A stretch of DNA of 64,000 bases, taken from the NCBI RefSeq assembly GCF_027942865.1, contig NC_134515.1, forward strand, positions 3,044,839 to 3,108,838, written 5' to 3'. The notes under the pieces are model-generated. The model ran no database searches. It worked only from the letters and a program-made list of their open reading frames with translations, and was not told the DNA's origin. This DNA is from Odontesthes bonariensis. Lineage: Eukaryota; Chordata; Actinopteri; Atheriniformes; Atherinopsidae. A program made the position numbers and the translations under genes. Positions 10,191-23,152 of the stretch are shown in pieces. Position 1 is the stretch's first letter; each line of letters begins with the position of its first letter.

Positions 10191-11567
10191 ATACAGGTGT
10201 CAAAAGTCCTGAAAACCTCAGAGGAAGAGTTGGAAAACCAGGAGCAGGAGGGTCGTAGAGGAGAAAGGAAACTGATGGAGTGTTTTCATGTGAAACTGTG
10301 GGCCGATACCGATGTTACAAATAATAATTTGGCCTCTTAGCCAATATCGATTGTTTATTATATGTGAAATAAAAGAAATGTGCATGATAAGAAATGTGAA
10401 AACAGTTAGTATTTCAGCCCTTCATCACAATATGTTTGAATGAGCACAAACTCTTTCATACGGATGTTTTAACCAACCTTTATTATAACCTTTCACATGA
10501 CAACGAACATAATGAATGTGAAAAATAAATGCTCCAAAAGCCCTTTTAACTTGTTAAACTCTTACCTAATCAATGACTTCTCAGGACTCGATTGGTCCAA
10601 CAAAACTTTCTTGTGAAGAATAAATTGGCTGCTGTTATATTAGGCTGTCCCCTACTGGATATTAGCTGAATCTGCAGCTGTCAGTTTCAGTGCAAAGTCG
10701 AGTGATGGTAAAATGAGACTTTTTGAAGCTCTGAATCATTTTGAACCATTGTGTCATAAAGTGGTTCACTACCCGAAGCTTCATTCAATTCCCTTGGCTG
10801 ACATCTACTGGCAGAAACGATTGTTGCACCAAATGAAGCCCTGCGAATGTGATGCATCTCTTGTGTATATAATAACAATATAATAACACTTATGTATTTA
10901 TGTGTCTTGTACATATGTGTTTTTAGTACCTCATTAAATTTTGATTTTACCCATGAAAAAATACTAATAATTTAAAAACAATGTGAAAATCTTTGGTTTG
11001 TCATTCATATTTTCTTTGGGAGTGAATATCAAAAAACGAGAGCCGTTCGTAACGTATAATACGTGTAGAACGGGGACATGAACCGGGGCTTCGGCCATCT
11101 TGAATACACTGAATCACGGCAAACGTTCAAGGCTCCGCCCACCAACTCGAAGCAGTCAGCTGACTCGGTCTGAATGAAGCAGTGAAGTTGTTCGAACGTC
11201 ATCAGTGACGTCACATGAAGCAAACTCCGGCCCACGGCTTCACTATAACTACCCTGTCGAGTTTGAAGCGTGCTTCGAAGCTTCGGTGTTGGAGGTAACA
11301 TCACTAGCAAAGTCAATGCAACATCACAGAAACATCGCTTCATGGAAGTAGGATGTAGAGGATTTGTTGCAAAATCTGTTGTCTCATTGCTGAGGGAGCT
11401 GGGTGTAAGTGGACAGAGTGTGAGGAAAATAGTGAAGGAAGTGTCAGATGAGGCAGTAAAGTCCAGTCAGTGGATTTGGATTGGAAGAAGCAATAGCAGC
11501 TGGGGGCCCAGCAGGGGAGGAGCAGTGATGGCTGGCATTAGGGGGGTGACTCTGGGACGTGATCACT
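10191..11567. other. Intergenic, degenerate transposon remnants
   Basis: No gene is seen. The part 10690-11345 matches unit 3 sequence that contains an hAT transposase C-terminus (40950-41060), but that coding part is deleted here. A plus-strand frame at 11270-11560 (GCRGFVAKSVVSLLRELGV, then SSQWIWI) resembles the C-terminal tail of non-LTR retrotransposon proteins. It is interrupted by the TIR element that follows and resumes at 13989. Confidence 0.45.
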
Positions 11568-11970
11568 GGCTGTGTTCGAAACCGCCTACTTCTCCTACTA
11601 TTCCTACTAGTCATACTTTTTTAAGTTCCCGGATGTATACTAGATGCATACTAGATTCGCCGAAATGTTGAGTATTCATCATGAGGTTACTTGTCACACT
11701 CAAACTACCCAAAATGCAACGTAACGTGATGTCGCCCATCGCCATTTGAACGGTCAAATTCCGTTAACGGGACGAGAGCAGTCAAAACGGCATAACCGGA
11801 AGTGCGTTGCTCACTGCGGCTAGCTTTAGTAGCGCCGAATTCGTGGGAACAAAATTGTAAATAGCCGGTATTTTGTCAGATTTTCAACACCTTGGGGGTC
11901 TAAACGACTACTTTCTCGCCTGAAAATGTTTCAAATGTTGCTAAAGTTATATATTTACAGAGTTTATTGC

Positions 11971-12425
11971 TTAACCCTCTAGACCCCAACAGAATTTTAC
12001 AACAATGCTCCAGATTCCTGAGAATTCCGAAAGAAATGGGCAATTTGAGAAACATTTCAAATAACCAAGAATAACTTGAAAACTAATGACAAGTGTTCAT
12101 TGTAAGTTTCTTTCTATTTAAAGATTGGAAATGGCTCTTTTAAATGATATGTGATCCTTTAGGAATTATTCATTCATGTATTCCATAGACGACCATTGAA
12201 CTGTATCAAAAAGGATATTTTGAGACTTAACAAATATTCACTCCTCTTTTTAACTTGAAATGGATAGTTATAGTACTGTAGGCATATTTAAGTATTATTT
12301 TGCATAACATATCAACATCTCAGGTGATTCTGAACGACCTCAGTAATAATAAAATGAGAGTAAAGTGAATGTAATGAAATTTGTTTTTATTGAAATTCAG
12401 TGTAATTTCCCCCCTCACCCCCTGC

Positions 12426-12478
<53 letters not shown>

Positions 12479-13846
12479 TTACACACATGCCTACATGTAA
12501 TGTAAAGCGACCTTGGGTATCTTGAAAAGCGCTATATAAAACGAAGTTATTATTGTTATTATTATTATAATAGACGATAGGCTATAATGCAGAGAAATAG
12601 GGGCAGCTATTTGGTAACCTTCCTCAGAGAAAAAAAGTTTGGGCCCACTTCAGAACTTCACTACAGTACCATGACAAGACTACCACAAACAATTTTCCAC
12701 AAAATGTATTAAGTATTTCAAATACGTTTGCACAATTACATTTATAAGATCGAGTTGATCGTAGTCTAACTCTGGCAACCTAAATGCTGGGGCTATCACT
12801 TGGTGGACGAATGATGGTGACAGGTCCGGTTTGAAATTCTCGCATTATAATCAGGCACGACATCACTTGAAATGTTTGTTGATAGGCGCCTACATAAACC
12901 GGGAAATATGTGTAGGCTACTTATACCAGGCAGGTAGTTAGATTACCAGTAGCAAACAAGGAGTTAGACTTTAAAAAAAAATCTACAGTTTCGTTAGACA
13001 TTTCCTCTCCGGAGTTCAGCGTTTCGAGTTGCTCTTGCTAGCACTGTCACTGGATTACATCGCTACAATAAGGAAGGACTTGGATTTGTAAATTATTACT
13101 ACTATTTCGGGATCTTCAATGGTAACCAACAGATAAGGTAATGATCATCATCATCTTTGCTTTATTATCTCTTAGTTTAGGTGTAGCGTGGTGTAGGTGT
13201 AGTCTGTAGTATGCTCTGTTGAAGGATACTGACCGGCAAGCTCGCAAATAACTAACGATAAATCAGCTGGAGTTAGCATGGCTAATCAAAACGGCTGTAG
13301 GTGACAGGCCACTACGTCTCAAATTTAGGGTGTATATCTATCTAAATCACATTTACAACTTACGTTCGTGTCACTGAAATCCGAGTCGGACAATTGCGAA
13401 CCGGTGCAAATTGCCAGGTAAACATCCGCGGTCTTTTCGGAGCTGTCATTTTCTTGATCTTGATTTTCTTGAATTGAGTGGCTGAGGTAATCGAGTGATA
13501 ATGAACGAAGCTGGTAGCTACAAAGTAATACTTGGCACACTGCGAACTAATATCAAACATAACTACAGTAGATAGCACAATTAGCCGGCTAGTGAAGCTG
13601 CGCCCAAACGCAGAACCTCCGCTCTCATATCAGTCTCAACTGCGGCCAAGAGAAATCCCTCAAAAACATGACAATATCTCGAAATAATTGAATACAAACA
13701 TATATATTTTAATACAACAATCTGTTCATTAAGCTGTTGTGAACTAGTGAAGTGTGTAGTTACAGTTCAGCAACATCATTTTCCCGTAGTAAGACGTGTA
13801 TTTTCATGCCGGCCTGCGGCGGCCGCTATGGGGTCTAGAGGGTTAA
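11971..13846. mobile_element. TTAA-flanked element nested in the TIR transposon
   Basis: TTAA at 11971 and 13843 brackets inverted ends CCCTCTAGACCCC and GGGGTCTAGAGGG. TTAA duplication and a CCC start are typical of piggyBac-type elements. About 1.87 kb inside holds no transposase frame; it includes a CA microsatellite and AT-rich sequence. Minus-strand frames at 13325-13578 are short and unrecognised. Confidence 0.75.
12430..12477. repeat. (CA)n microsatellite
   Basis: About 24 uninterrupted CA dinucleotides. The same array is present in unit 2 at about 26384-26431. Confidence 0.95.
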
Positions 13847-14239
13847 GCGAAATCAGCTTTTTAGGCCGGCTGATTTCGGCTCGGGCAGGAGTGAAGTGCA
13901 CTGTGTGTAAACGCTCTGCATACTGTCTGATCGATGAGTATGCCGTTTTCAAGTATGTAGTATGTAGTAGGCGGTTTCAAACACAGCCACTGTCTAGCCT
14001 CCTGGAGATGTCGTGGGCCCAACTAGACGAAATACTGATGAAAGGAGGTTCCCACCTGATGACCCCAATGATATGTTGGTCAGCACTGCTCACTGGTCTA
14101 TATTATAGGGATTATAGGGAATTATTCACTGAGTCTGGTCCATTTTTCTTTTTTTTTCCTTTAGCACAAGTTTCTTGTGTTTACCTTGAATGAATATCCT
14201 TTCTGCTGATAGGCCGGTTGAAAAGCAGGGAGCATTTAC

Positions 14240-15110
14240 AGCTGATCAATCAATCAAACTTTATTTATAAAGCACTTTTCAGACGTTAAAAACGTAGCAC
14301 AAATTGCTATACATGTTTAAAAGCAGCCCCCATCCCCACCCCAGCACATACACACAAATAAAATAAACTTAGAAACGTGCGGCTGAATACAGAGGAGCCA
14401 GCTCAGGAAACACCATCACAGGAAGCCATCTGCACTGGGTGCTGCTCACGGCCCACAACCAGGACGCCTCCACCCCGTTGCACACCGAGCTCAAGGCCAG
14501 CGAGGGGCCCACAGCAGTGGAGCACTGCCGCAGACCCCCCACCTGGCCAAGCCGATGTTCACCACGAGTCAGAGGCATCCCAGCCAGAGCCGATCACAGC
14601 CCCCACCGAGGAAACACTGGGAATATGGAATAAAAGCATAAAACTACAAAGGCTAAGAACATCAAATAAAGAAATGGATAAAATAACAACAGGAAACAGC
14701 TAACAGAAAAAGCCTTAGAATAGATAATTAAAACCTCAGTCTTGTCCTGGTTGAGCTGTAAGACGTTTTCTGCCATCCAGGAACTGATGCCTAAGACACA
14801 TTTAAAAAGGGCAGCAATTGGCCCAGTGTCATCAGGAGACATGGGTATGTAGAGCTGTGTGTCATCTGCATAGCGGTGGAAATTGATACCATGCCTCCTG
14901 GGCACATTTCCGAGTGGGAGCATGTACAAGTTAAAAAGTATAGGGCCTAAAATAGAGCCCTGGGGCACACCACATTTAATTTCATGGATCCTTGAGGAAC
15001 ATGTGTCCAAACTTAGGAGGAATTTTCTATCTGTGAGATAAGAACCGAACCATTGGAGGGCAGTACCAGAGAGGCTGACCAGGTCAGGGGGTAACTGAAC
15101 ACAGGTGCGG
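14240..15110 (-). mobile_element. L2-like LINE, reverse transcriptase 3' part (unit 1)
   Basis: The minus-strand frame at 14594-15010 has reverse-transcriptase motifs KCGVPQGSILGPILFNLY and RYADDTQLY (catalytic YADD), then SWMAENVLQLNQDKTEV. The 3' end carries a TTTGATTGATTGATC tail near 14245-14265, as in L2-type elements. It is truncated at the 5' side and its frame runs out, so it is a dead copy. It lies just downstream of gene 2. Confidence 0.8.
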
Positions 15111-15591
15111 CAGAAAACAAACAGGAAGAAGAGCTACCAGAAATGCAAAAACTACAACCCTTTCAAAGTAAAACAGGAAGTATCAGTGAAACCCATCATT
15201 AATGACAGAGATTAAACAAATGAAACGAAAAGAAGAGTGGAGACAGACCATCACACATGGTTGGGATCTATTTTCCCAAAAGGTTTATCACTGATCAACA
15301 AATCGCTGTTCTTATCGGGTCTATCTGTAGATCATCAGCTGGAGTTTGAGATTTAATCTTTAGATCCTTTAAAAGAAAAAGAAAAGCTGTAGAAACCAGA
15401 CACAGATCATCTTCAGTACTTACATCTTCAGTTTAAAAGCACGTGAGGCTGAAACAAATGGAAATCCACAACAGAGTCCCATTTTTTGCTTGTGAGTTTT
15501 CTGAGTGGATTTCAGCCTTTGAATGCAGTTTTCTTCAGGTTGCAGCAGAAACAGACCCACAGAAACAGAATCCAGCTCTGAATCCACAGTC

Positions 15592-18500
15592 TCATAGGTG
15601 TTCTGTGAGTGTGGAGTAGACCTGGTTCTGGTCCCTGCTGGCAGGATCGAGGCTCTGGTAGGTGGAGTCCTCACATGTAGGTGGAGTGCAGTTCTCATAG
15701 GTGACGTTCTGAAGAGCAAACATGTATTTTCCTCAAATGAAATGCATCATAAAAAGCACTTTCAGGCAGCTACTCTGTGATGGGAAATCCTCACAGCGCT
15801 CCACTCTGAACCTCTCAGTCAACAGTTTTGTGTCACTTTTCACATACAAATCTGAATTCACCTTCTTTCTTTGTGATTTTTGGAGAACTCTGCAAACTGT
15901 TCCATCTCAGCTTGACTGATTTATTTCAATTTTACATGAGCAATTGTTCAACAAAGAATTAAAAAACATTCACCTCCATGTTAGAATTGTCTGACTTTCT
16001 TCTAGTCCTCAAACCTGTGGGGAAAAAAAAAAGTATTTCTCTGTGTTATAATGAGGAATCATTCAATGTGCACATGAGGCTGAAAGATCAGTGTTTCTAA
16101 GATGAAGTGACAAGAAAACAGCCAATTAATAAACAGCCAATGATAAAACAGCTAATGATAAACCAGCCAATGATAAAACAGCCAATTATAAAACAGTCAA
16201 TAACAGCCCTACAAAATCCAGAGCCTTGAGGAACTCCAGGCGGACCTCATCCACCTCCGGGGCCACCGAGGAGCTTTTTTACCACCTCGGCAACCTCAGC
16301 CCCTGAAATGGGAGGCCCCACATCCGAGCTGCCCGACTCTGCTTCCTCATCGTAAGGCGTGTCGGTGGGATTGAGGAGGTCCTCAAAGTATTCCCCCCAC
16401 CGACTCACAACGTCCCTAGTTGAGAACAGCAGAGCCCCATCCCAACCATACACGGTGTTGACAGTGCACCCCCCTGGTGGACCAGAATCTCTTTAAGGTC
16501 ATCCGGAAGTCATTCTCCATGGCCTCACCGAACTTCTCCGACCCCCAGGTTTTTGCCTCAGAAACCCCTCGAGGCTGCATTCCGCTTGCTTCCAGAGTCC
16601 CACTGGCCAAATAGGCCAGATAGGACTCCAGCTTTGGCTTGACGGCTTCCCTCACCGCCGGTGTCCATCAGCAGGTTTGGTAGGTTAACGCCACATCAGG
16701 CACCGACCACCTTACAGCCACAACTCCAGTCAGCCACCTCAACAATGGAGGCATGGAACATGGCCCATTTGGACTCAATGTCCCCCACCTCCCCCGGGAC
16801 ACGGTTGAAGCTCTCCCAGAGGTGGGAGTTAAAGCTCATTCTGACAGGGAAATTTCCCAGACGTTCCCAGCAGACCCTCACAGTACGTTTGTGCCTACCA
16901 GGTCTGACCGGCTTCCTCCCCCACCAGCGGAGCCAACTCACCACCAGGTGGTGATCAGTTGACAGCTCCGCCCCTCTCTTCACCCGAGTGTCCAGGACAT
17001 ACGGCCGCAAGTCCGACGATACAACCACAAAGTCGATCAAAGTGTGCTGGTGTCATGTGCACATGTGGACACCCTTATGCCTGAACATGGTGCTCGTTAT
17101 GGACAGTCCATGACGAGCACAGAAGTCCAACAACAGAACACCACTCTGATTCAGATCGGGGGGGCCGTTCCTCCCAATCACGCCCTTCCAGGTCTCACTA
17201 GCCGCATTCGGACTGTAGGAACCTTCTGCAGTTCCTTCTTTTAATCCACGGGGCCGTTTTCTCCCACATTTGGACATACTCGGGACCATCGCCTTCAGTT
17301 CTTGGAACCATTTCAGCTCCTTCTCCTCAGCTGGGTCTGTTCTGGGTTCTATAGGAACACATCTGACGGAGGTGTTTGGTTGTCGGTAGCCCCGCCCCTT
17401 GGTGGTTGGTAGCTCCGCCCCTTGGTGGTCGGTAGCTCCGCCCCTTGGTGGTCGGTAGCTCCGCCCCTCATCATGTTTTCAGGCTGAAATGTTTCCTCAT
17501 ACGACACGGACACAACCTTGGCGTGTTTAATAAGTTAAACCTCCACGTGGTCTCCTTTGTCTGCGGCGCTCTGCTCTCCTTCCTTCATGAAACCAAGAAG
17601 TACGGCCTGCGCTCCATCCTTCGTCTCCTGACTCTCTCTGTGAGCTCTTCCAGCCTCCATGTTAGACGCCCGATGTGATCGTCCATGATTAATATCACCA
17701 TCATGCAGACCATGAACACGGTGGCCTCCCCGCTCTCCATGTTATCTTCTTGGTGGTGTTTTTTTCTTCTCTCCTTACTTTTACCGGGTTTTGTTTTGTT
17801 CTGTTTTGTTGTTGAATGTGGCGCTAAAGTAACACGTCGCTGTCGCAGACGGCTGCGCCGTATCAAGGCTCGTGTATACTCTCGCAGCAGTGTGTCGCAG
17901 TGAGCTTGTCGCAGACACGACGCAGTTATTTTTGATTTATGCCTTGAAGCGCTGTCTGCGCTATGTTAATCCCACGCCACAACGCAAGAGGGACAATCAC
18001 GAACAAGCTAGGATTGTGGGTGTTACGGTTACGGAGGTCATTCAACAACAATGGCGACTGGACGAATGCGCATTTTGATTGAGATGCAGCTGATCGATCT
18101 AGAAATAGAAGAAATATTGCTACTACTGGAGCTGGCAGAGAGGGAAAGAATCGTCACGGTTAGCACGGTTAGCGTCAGCCGGTTAGCAAACCGGAAATAC
18201 GCATAGTGTAGAGCGGATGTAGAGTTGACCAATCAGAGGCCTCCTTTCTCTCCTCCCTGCGGCGATGTCTGCGGCACTGTCTGCGGTGAGTTACAATTTT
18301 GGGGAGGTGCACCAGAGTGTCTGCGTAGGGGGGGGGCATGTCTGCGTTAACTGCGACACACACGCAGACGACCTGGTTTCCGAGTATAAATCAGGCTTCA
18401 GTCCCTATCAGGTCCGACTCATGTGCAAATGCAAAATGAAACAGTTCCCCTGGAGAAGGACAGTTCTTAGAACGGCGTTCTTAGAACTGCTCTGTCCGAA

Positions 18501-21500
18501 AGCGGCTACTGTCATTGCCCACGTGAACTTTGAAGTCCCCCAGCAGAACGAGGGAGTTTCCTGCAGGATGACTCTCCTGTGCCTCCTCCAGGGACTCCAA
18601 AAAGTGTGGGTACTCTGATCTGCTGTTTGTGCTTACGCATCAAACAACAGTTAGGACCCGTCCCCCCACCCTAAGGTGGAGGGAGGCTACCCTCTCGTCC
18701 ACCGGGGTAAACCCCAATGTACGGGAGCACCATGGGCAACTCCAGAGTGAAAGAGATTCTAAAGGAGCCCAAGCCGTGCGTCGAGGTGAGTCCGACTAAA
18801 TGTAGCCGGAACCTCTCAGCCTCGCACACGAGCTCAGGCTCCTTCCCCAACAGAGAGGTGACGCTCCACGTCCCAAGAGCCAGCTTCAGCAGCCGAGGAT
18901 CAGACCGCCAAGGTCTCCGCCTTCGGCTGCCACCCAAGTCACACTGCAACCGACCCCCTTGGCCCCTCCCACGGGTGGTGAGCCCGTCGGAAAAGAAATC
19001 TTTAGGTTTTTTCTAATGGAGAAGCAGCATTTAGCTGTTATGCTGCAAACAAGTGGAACAAACTGCCAGTGGAGATTAAACTTTCACCAAATGGAGACAT
19101 TTTTAAATCCAGGTTAAAAACATTTCTGTTCTCATGTGTCTATGCATGAAATCTGCACGATATCTTTGAACTTATCTGGACTGTTGCTTGTTTTTAAATT
19201 CATTTAAATTATTTTATTTGTTTCTCTTTATATTCTTTTATGTATTTTTAATGCTTCTTCCACTCCCTGCTGCAATGCTTTTATTTTATGTGAAGCACTT
19301 TGAACTGTTTGTACATGAAATGTGCTACAAATAAATTTTATTCTATTTTATTTTATTTCAACTGTGTCAGATTTTACAGGTTTTAAAATAAATGTATTTA
19401 ATGTGGTGTCTTTGCTCTGCTCTGAGTATCTGCTTTAATTTCAGTATTTGTAACATTTCATCAGGAAAATCAGATAAAACAGAAAATCACAAACAGATCT
19501 TTTTATTCAACTAACAGACATGTAAGAGTTCACATTTTCACACCACCGCTAAAAAAGTTCATTTTTATTCGTATCACTGAGTGAGTGTGATGTGTTGCCT
19601 CACCTGTCAGAGGTTTACAAGATCTTCTCCTGCAGAACACCAGCAGAGCCACTGATAACAGGATGACTGTGACAGCCACAGTCAGACCCACAATCAGCCG
19701 CACATCTGCAGAAGTTTGACAAGTTGTTTTACTCTGACGCCTCCTGCTGGATCAGCTAATTAATCACAGGCTATATGGCTGCAGAGGGAACGCACACACT
19801 GTATATCCACATAACAAATGGCTGTGTTAACACGTCATACATCAAAATCCAATTCAGATCCAACATAAACAGTATTCAGGAGACCTGTGCAGTGTGTGTC
19901 TACTTTGCCACGTAGAGACTGAGTTACGGGTTCGGTTTGAGTTGGAGGTTCTTCATCGACATGAAAGCAAGTCTGAGAAAAACACCCATCTTTGGCTGAT
20001 GGTGAACAAAAGTCTTACAGTAGGACACAGAAACTGATTCAAATACAAGCTTTAATCTATCAGACAGTGTGTGGATGTACCTGTAGATGTTGTTCCTTCA
20101 TGCTGAGGCGGTACAGACTGGTCAGCTGTTCCAGAGGAGGCTGAAGGGGCGGAGCTTCCTGATCTGGAGCTGAAACTCTGTGTGGTCGTTGGTGTAGAAG
20201 CTGATGGAGCTGCCACAAAGGAAACAAACAGACTATAATAAAGCAAAAACAAGATGAAACATAAAAAGAAATTAAATGAGCTTCAAATGTAAATGCTGCT
20301 TGAGTTGATTTTGGGAGAAAATAATCAAATAGTACTTTAAATCTTTTAATCTAAAAAAACATGCTTGTTGTAGTTTGTTTCATTGTTATTGGAATAAAGA
20401 TGGACGTTACAGCTGGTGGAAAATACAATTAGCAGGATTGTTGTATTAAACAGCACATCAGGTAGTTTACAAGCAGCTGTCAGTGACTGATGATAAAACA
20501 TGTTTTAATCTTCCAGAGACATTCAGAGCATTTTGATTCAGTAAAAACTCACCATCTGTGACCCTGATGCTAAAGTCTGTATATTCATCAGTAAGTACAG
20601 TTCTTTTCAGATGACATCTGTACCGTCCTGAGTCAGACGGGGTCAGCTGTGTGATGGTCACATACAGAACTCCTCCTGTATATGTTCCTTCTTCATATCC
20701 AATACTGTATCTGCCTGTTTGAGCTCTGTCACCATCTGTCTGAACAAGAATCTTTTCTTCACATTCTCCTCTGCAGAAGGACTTTGTGCTTCCACCGACA
20801 TTAAAGGAACATCCGACTGTCAGAGAGCTTCCAGCTTCTCTATAGAAGGCTTCTTCCTGGGTTCCTTTTAGCAGAGCTGTTAAAGAAGGAAAACAAGCAG
20901 GAGTTACTTTCTGTGCTGAAGATGATGCAGTCTGATCACATTAAAGGGATAGTTCGCCTCTTTTGACATGAAGCTGTGTAACATCCCATATCAGCAACAT
21001 CATTTATGAACATCTTCTTACCCCCTGCTGCGTCCTGTGAGCAGAGTTCCAGCCTCGTTTTGGTGTTGATGAAGGTAGTCCGGCTAGTTGGCTGGGGTTT
21101 AAAAAATAAAGCGTTTTGCTTCTCAGAACAATATGCGTTCAACAGAGTAATACATTTGCATCACAAAATGGTTCTCCAGGAAAAAGTCAGACCTCACAAT
21201 CGCTTGGCCCTATTTTCTCTCCCTTCGTATCACTGCCTGCTGCCGCCTGCCGACAGCCGCGCCTGTTACGGTGTTTGCTGCTCGGAAGCAGGGGACTGCT
21301 CGGTCTGCACTTCGGTCTGCACAGCAGGCAGTGATACGAAGGGAGAGAAAATAGGGCCAAGAGATTGTGAGGTCTGACTTTTTCCTGGAGAACCATTTTC
21401 TGATGCAAATGTATTACTCTGTTGAACGCATATTGTTCTGAGAAGCAAAACGCTTTATTTTTTAAACCCCAGCCAACTAGCCGGACTACCTTCATCAACA

Positions 21501-22852
21501 CCAAAACGAGGCTGGAACTCTGCTCACAGGACGCAGCAGGGGGTAAGAAGATGTTCAGAAATGATGTTGCTGATATGGGATGTCATACAGCTTCATGTCA
21601 AAAGAGGCGAACTGTCCCTTTAATCAGTATCACACGGTTCTATCAGTCTGTGGCTCTAACAGCTCATCCAGCAGCGACAGGAAGTGGATCTTTAAAGAGT
21701 CGCTGCTTCATAATGTCCCCCTCTGCAGAGTATTGGACTGACCTCTGTGTCATTTAAATACAACAATCAGTTCATCCAAGGATGTGATGGCAGGTAAAGA
21801 GGAGAAGAACAGCTCAATACTTACACTTTTTCCTCAACATGAAACGAGCATTTATCACTTTGAGCACTTTGATATGATATGAAGCAGAAAATATCAGGTT
21901 GTTTAAAACATCAGCAGCTGTCAGTGAGAACCGACGCTTTTCTGCAGCTTGAATAGAAACTCACCGTCTGCAACAACAAGTTTAAAGTCTCTGAATGAAG
22001 ATAGTGATGAAGATCTGCCCAAACCACACCGGTACCGTCCTGAGTCAGACGTGGTCAGATGTTCGATGCTCACAGAAAAAACAGAAGTTTCATAGTTATA
22101 ATCAATCCTGTATCGTCCGTTTTGAGCTGTGGTTTGATCAGTTAGAATGAGTTTGTTTTCTCCTTCACAGTTTTCCCTGCAGAACGACTTCCATGTTCTC
22201 GATAAACCAAAGGTGCATGTGATTGTGATGTCCTCTCCAATGACTTTATAGAAATGTTCCAGTCCGTTAACAGAGCTGCTGTTTCCAGCCTGCAGAGCTG
22301 CAGAAAAGATAAAGCATCAACAGTTTTATCCCAACATTTTCTGTCCAAACACAACATGGAGGAAACTTTCTGTCACTGAGACACAAAACATGAGCTGGAC
22401 ATCTCATTTTAACTAAGAAACAGTGAGATCATTGGAAAGCTTCAGCAGGAGGAATGGAACACACTAAAGGTTCGAACGTGAGACGCAAACCACTGAGAGC
22501 TCAACAACCAGAATGACTCGCAGCTTATTTTGAGGAAGTAACAAATACTCAAGTCCAAACACAAAGTCAAATGGTCCATCTGTTCACTGTTAACACGAGC
22601 CTCAAAGAAATGACTGGGATAACTAATAAAACAGTTTCCGTATCAGAAATAAATTCCACAAGTAAAATACATGAATAAATATGAGGTTTCTGTTTAAAAA
22701 TGTGAATTTATCCATTAAAACCACTCAACATGACTCCAGTTCTGATGTTTAATCATATGAACAAACGTACGGTGAGACTGAGAGTGAAATAAATAAAAAT
22801 AAATGTACTCACAGAGCAAGAAGAAGCAGAACAAAGTGTGATGGACGCCCAT
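15592..22852 (-). CDS. CD300/pIgR-like receptor with ITIM-like tail, gene 2
   Basis: Minus-strand exons: leader 22813-22852, D1 21965-22297, D2 20553-20876, stalk 20081-20209, TM 19604-19705, tail exon 1 15974-16014, tail exon 2 15592-15708 with the stop. They total 1086 nt, or 361 aa, with all phases matching and no internal stop. Layout is signal peptide, two V-type Ig domains with the extra cysteine pair, Ser/Thr/Pro stalk, [13 protein letters not shown], then tail. Tail tyrosines lie in NVTYENC (Tyr327), DSTYQSL (Tyr340) and QVYSTLT (Tyr354). STYQSL fits the ITIM pattern, so an inhibitory SH2-phosphatase-recruiting receptor is the likely role; ligand unknown. The 3.6-kb intron before the tail holds a dead LINE and a MITE. 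The ectodomain comes from unit 2 and the TM/tail from unit 1. Confidence 0.88.
16112..16205. repeat. Short tandem repeat AACAGCCAATGATAAA (unit 1)
   Basis: Imperfect 16-17-bp repeats of the type CAGCCAATGATAAAA/CC. The array is longer in unit 2 (30073-30195) and similar in unit 3 (46672-46760). Confidence 0.85.
17385..17470. repeat. 24-bp minisatellite
   Basis: About four copies of GTAGCTCCGCCCCTTGGTGG-type units. Unit 2 has a similar count (31408-31490) and unit 3 has fewer copies (47957-48018). Confidence 0.75.
17861..18402. mobile_element. Harbinger-like MITE within the LINE (unit 1)
   Basis: The ends CAAGGCTCGTGTATACTC and GAGTATAAATCAGGCTTC are imperfect inverted repeats, with shared subterminal GTCGCAG/CTGCGAC motifs. 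A short plus-strand frame starting ATGGCGACTGGACGAATGCG carries an acidic, leucine-rich stretch but no transposase domain. The class assignment is by resemblance of the termini only. Confidence 0.5.
19016..19365 (+). mobile_element. LINE 3' end (unit 1)
   Basis: A plus-strand frame reads [18 protein letters not shown] then [14 protein letters not shown] and stop, the C-terminal end typical of L2-type elements. It is followed by a 3' UTR with AAGCACTTTGAACTG and a (TTTTA)n tail. It is 5' truncated. Confidence 0.65.
20941..21623. mobile_element. TTAA-flanked fold-back element in D1-D2 intron, gene 2
   Basis: TTAA at 20941 and 21620 bracket two long inverted arms of about 290 bp that meet near a short GC-rich centre (about 21240-21310). 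The arms share AGGGATAGTTCGCC ends. The element is non-coding and could form a long hairpin in the pre-mRNA. Confidence 0.85.
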
Positions 22853-22865
22853 GTTGAGGCTCTGA

Positions 22866-22985
22866 TGGTTTCCTGCTGCCTCTCTTCGCTCTTCACTTCC
22901 CTAACTGAAGGACTTCCTCCTGTAACCACGACAACACATCACTCCTCCTCCCTCCATCAGTCTGTACGTCAGCTGCTGACTCATT
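22866..22985 (-). promoter_or_regulatory. Proximal promoter of gene 2
   Basis: Same block as in gene 1: an ETS-type GAGGAAGT at 22912-22919 and AP-1 TGAGTCA at 22977-22983 on the minus strand. Confidence 0.5.
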
Positions 22986-23152
22986 TATGTGTCACTTTAC
23001 GTAAAAACTGTTGATCACTTTTGTTCTGTGGGGGTTAAATATCACAGCTGATAAGACTTTGTTTTTTGTTCCACTGTCTGCATATTTATCAGTGGTTTGG
23101 TGCTCAGGTCTGGCAAGAAACAATTTTTCTTATATGTGCAATTTAACCTTGT

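Larger units (their letters stand above)
11568..13988. mobile_element. TIR DNA transposon, non-autonomous (unit 1)
   Basis: The ends are inverted: GGCTGTGTTCGAAACCGCCT at 11568 and AGGCGGTTTCAAACACAGCC at 13988. They are bracketed by ACT at 11565-11567 and 13989-13991, which fits a 3-bp target duplication. No transposase is encoded. A second element (11971-13846) sits inside. Superfamily is uncertain; a 3-bp duplication fits Harbinger or CACTA types. Confidence 0.7.
16205..18990 (-). mobile_element. Degenerate LINE, endonuclease and RT start (unit 1)
   Basis: On the minus strand, in order: the endonuclease N-terminus ([19 protein letters not shown] near 18870), the middle ([20 protein letters not shown] near 17170), the endonuclease end ([30 protein letters not shown] near 16930-17040), and the linker to the reverse transcriptase ([19 protein letters not shown] near 16360-16400). 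The RT core is missing. Deletions break the frame, and a MITE at 17861-18402 splits it. It fills the tail-to-TM intron of gene 2. The APE-type endonuclease is clear, but the clade is not assigned. Confidence 0.78.
6621..20031. repeat. Tandem duplication unit 1 (13.4 kb)
   Basis: The unit starts in the stalk-TM intron of gene 1, at AACTGATT...TACAAGCTTTAATC, and runs to the same point in gene 2. It contains stalk, D2, D1, leader and promoter of gene 1, an intergenic block, and the tail and TM exons of gene 2. The left boundary is sharp: sequence before about 6620 does not match the equivalent region of the other units. Confidence 0.85.

Noticed and set aside
13747-14193. 148-codon plus-strand open frame (and its copy at 27702-28148)
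   Set aside because: It crosses the ends of two nested transposons and the flanking retroelement remnant, so it cannot be one gene.
16661-17040. Plus-strand open frames opposite the LINE endonuclease
   Set aside because: The minus strand carries the recognisable endonuclease; the plus frames are its shadows.
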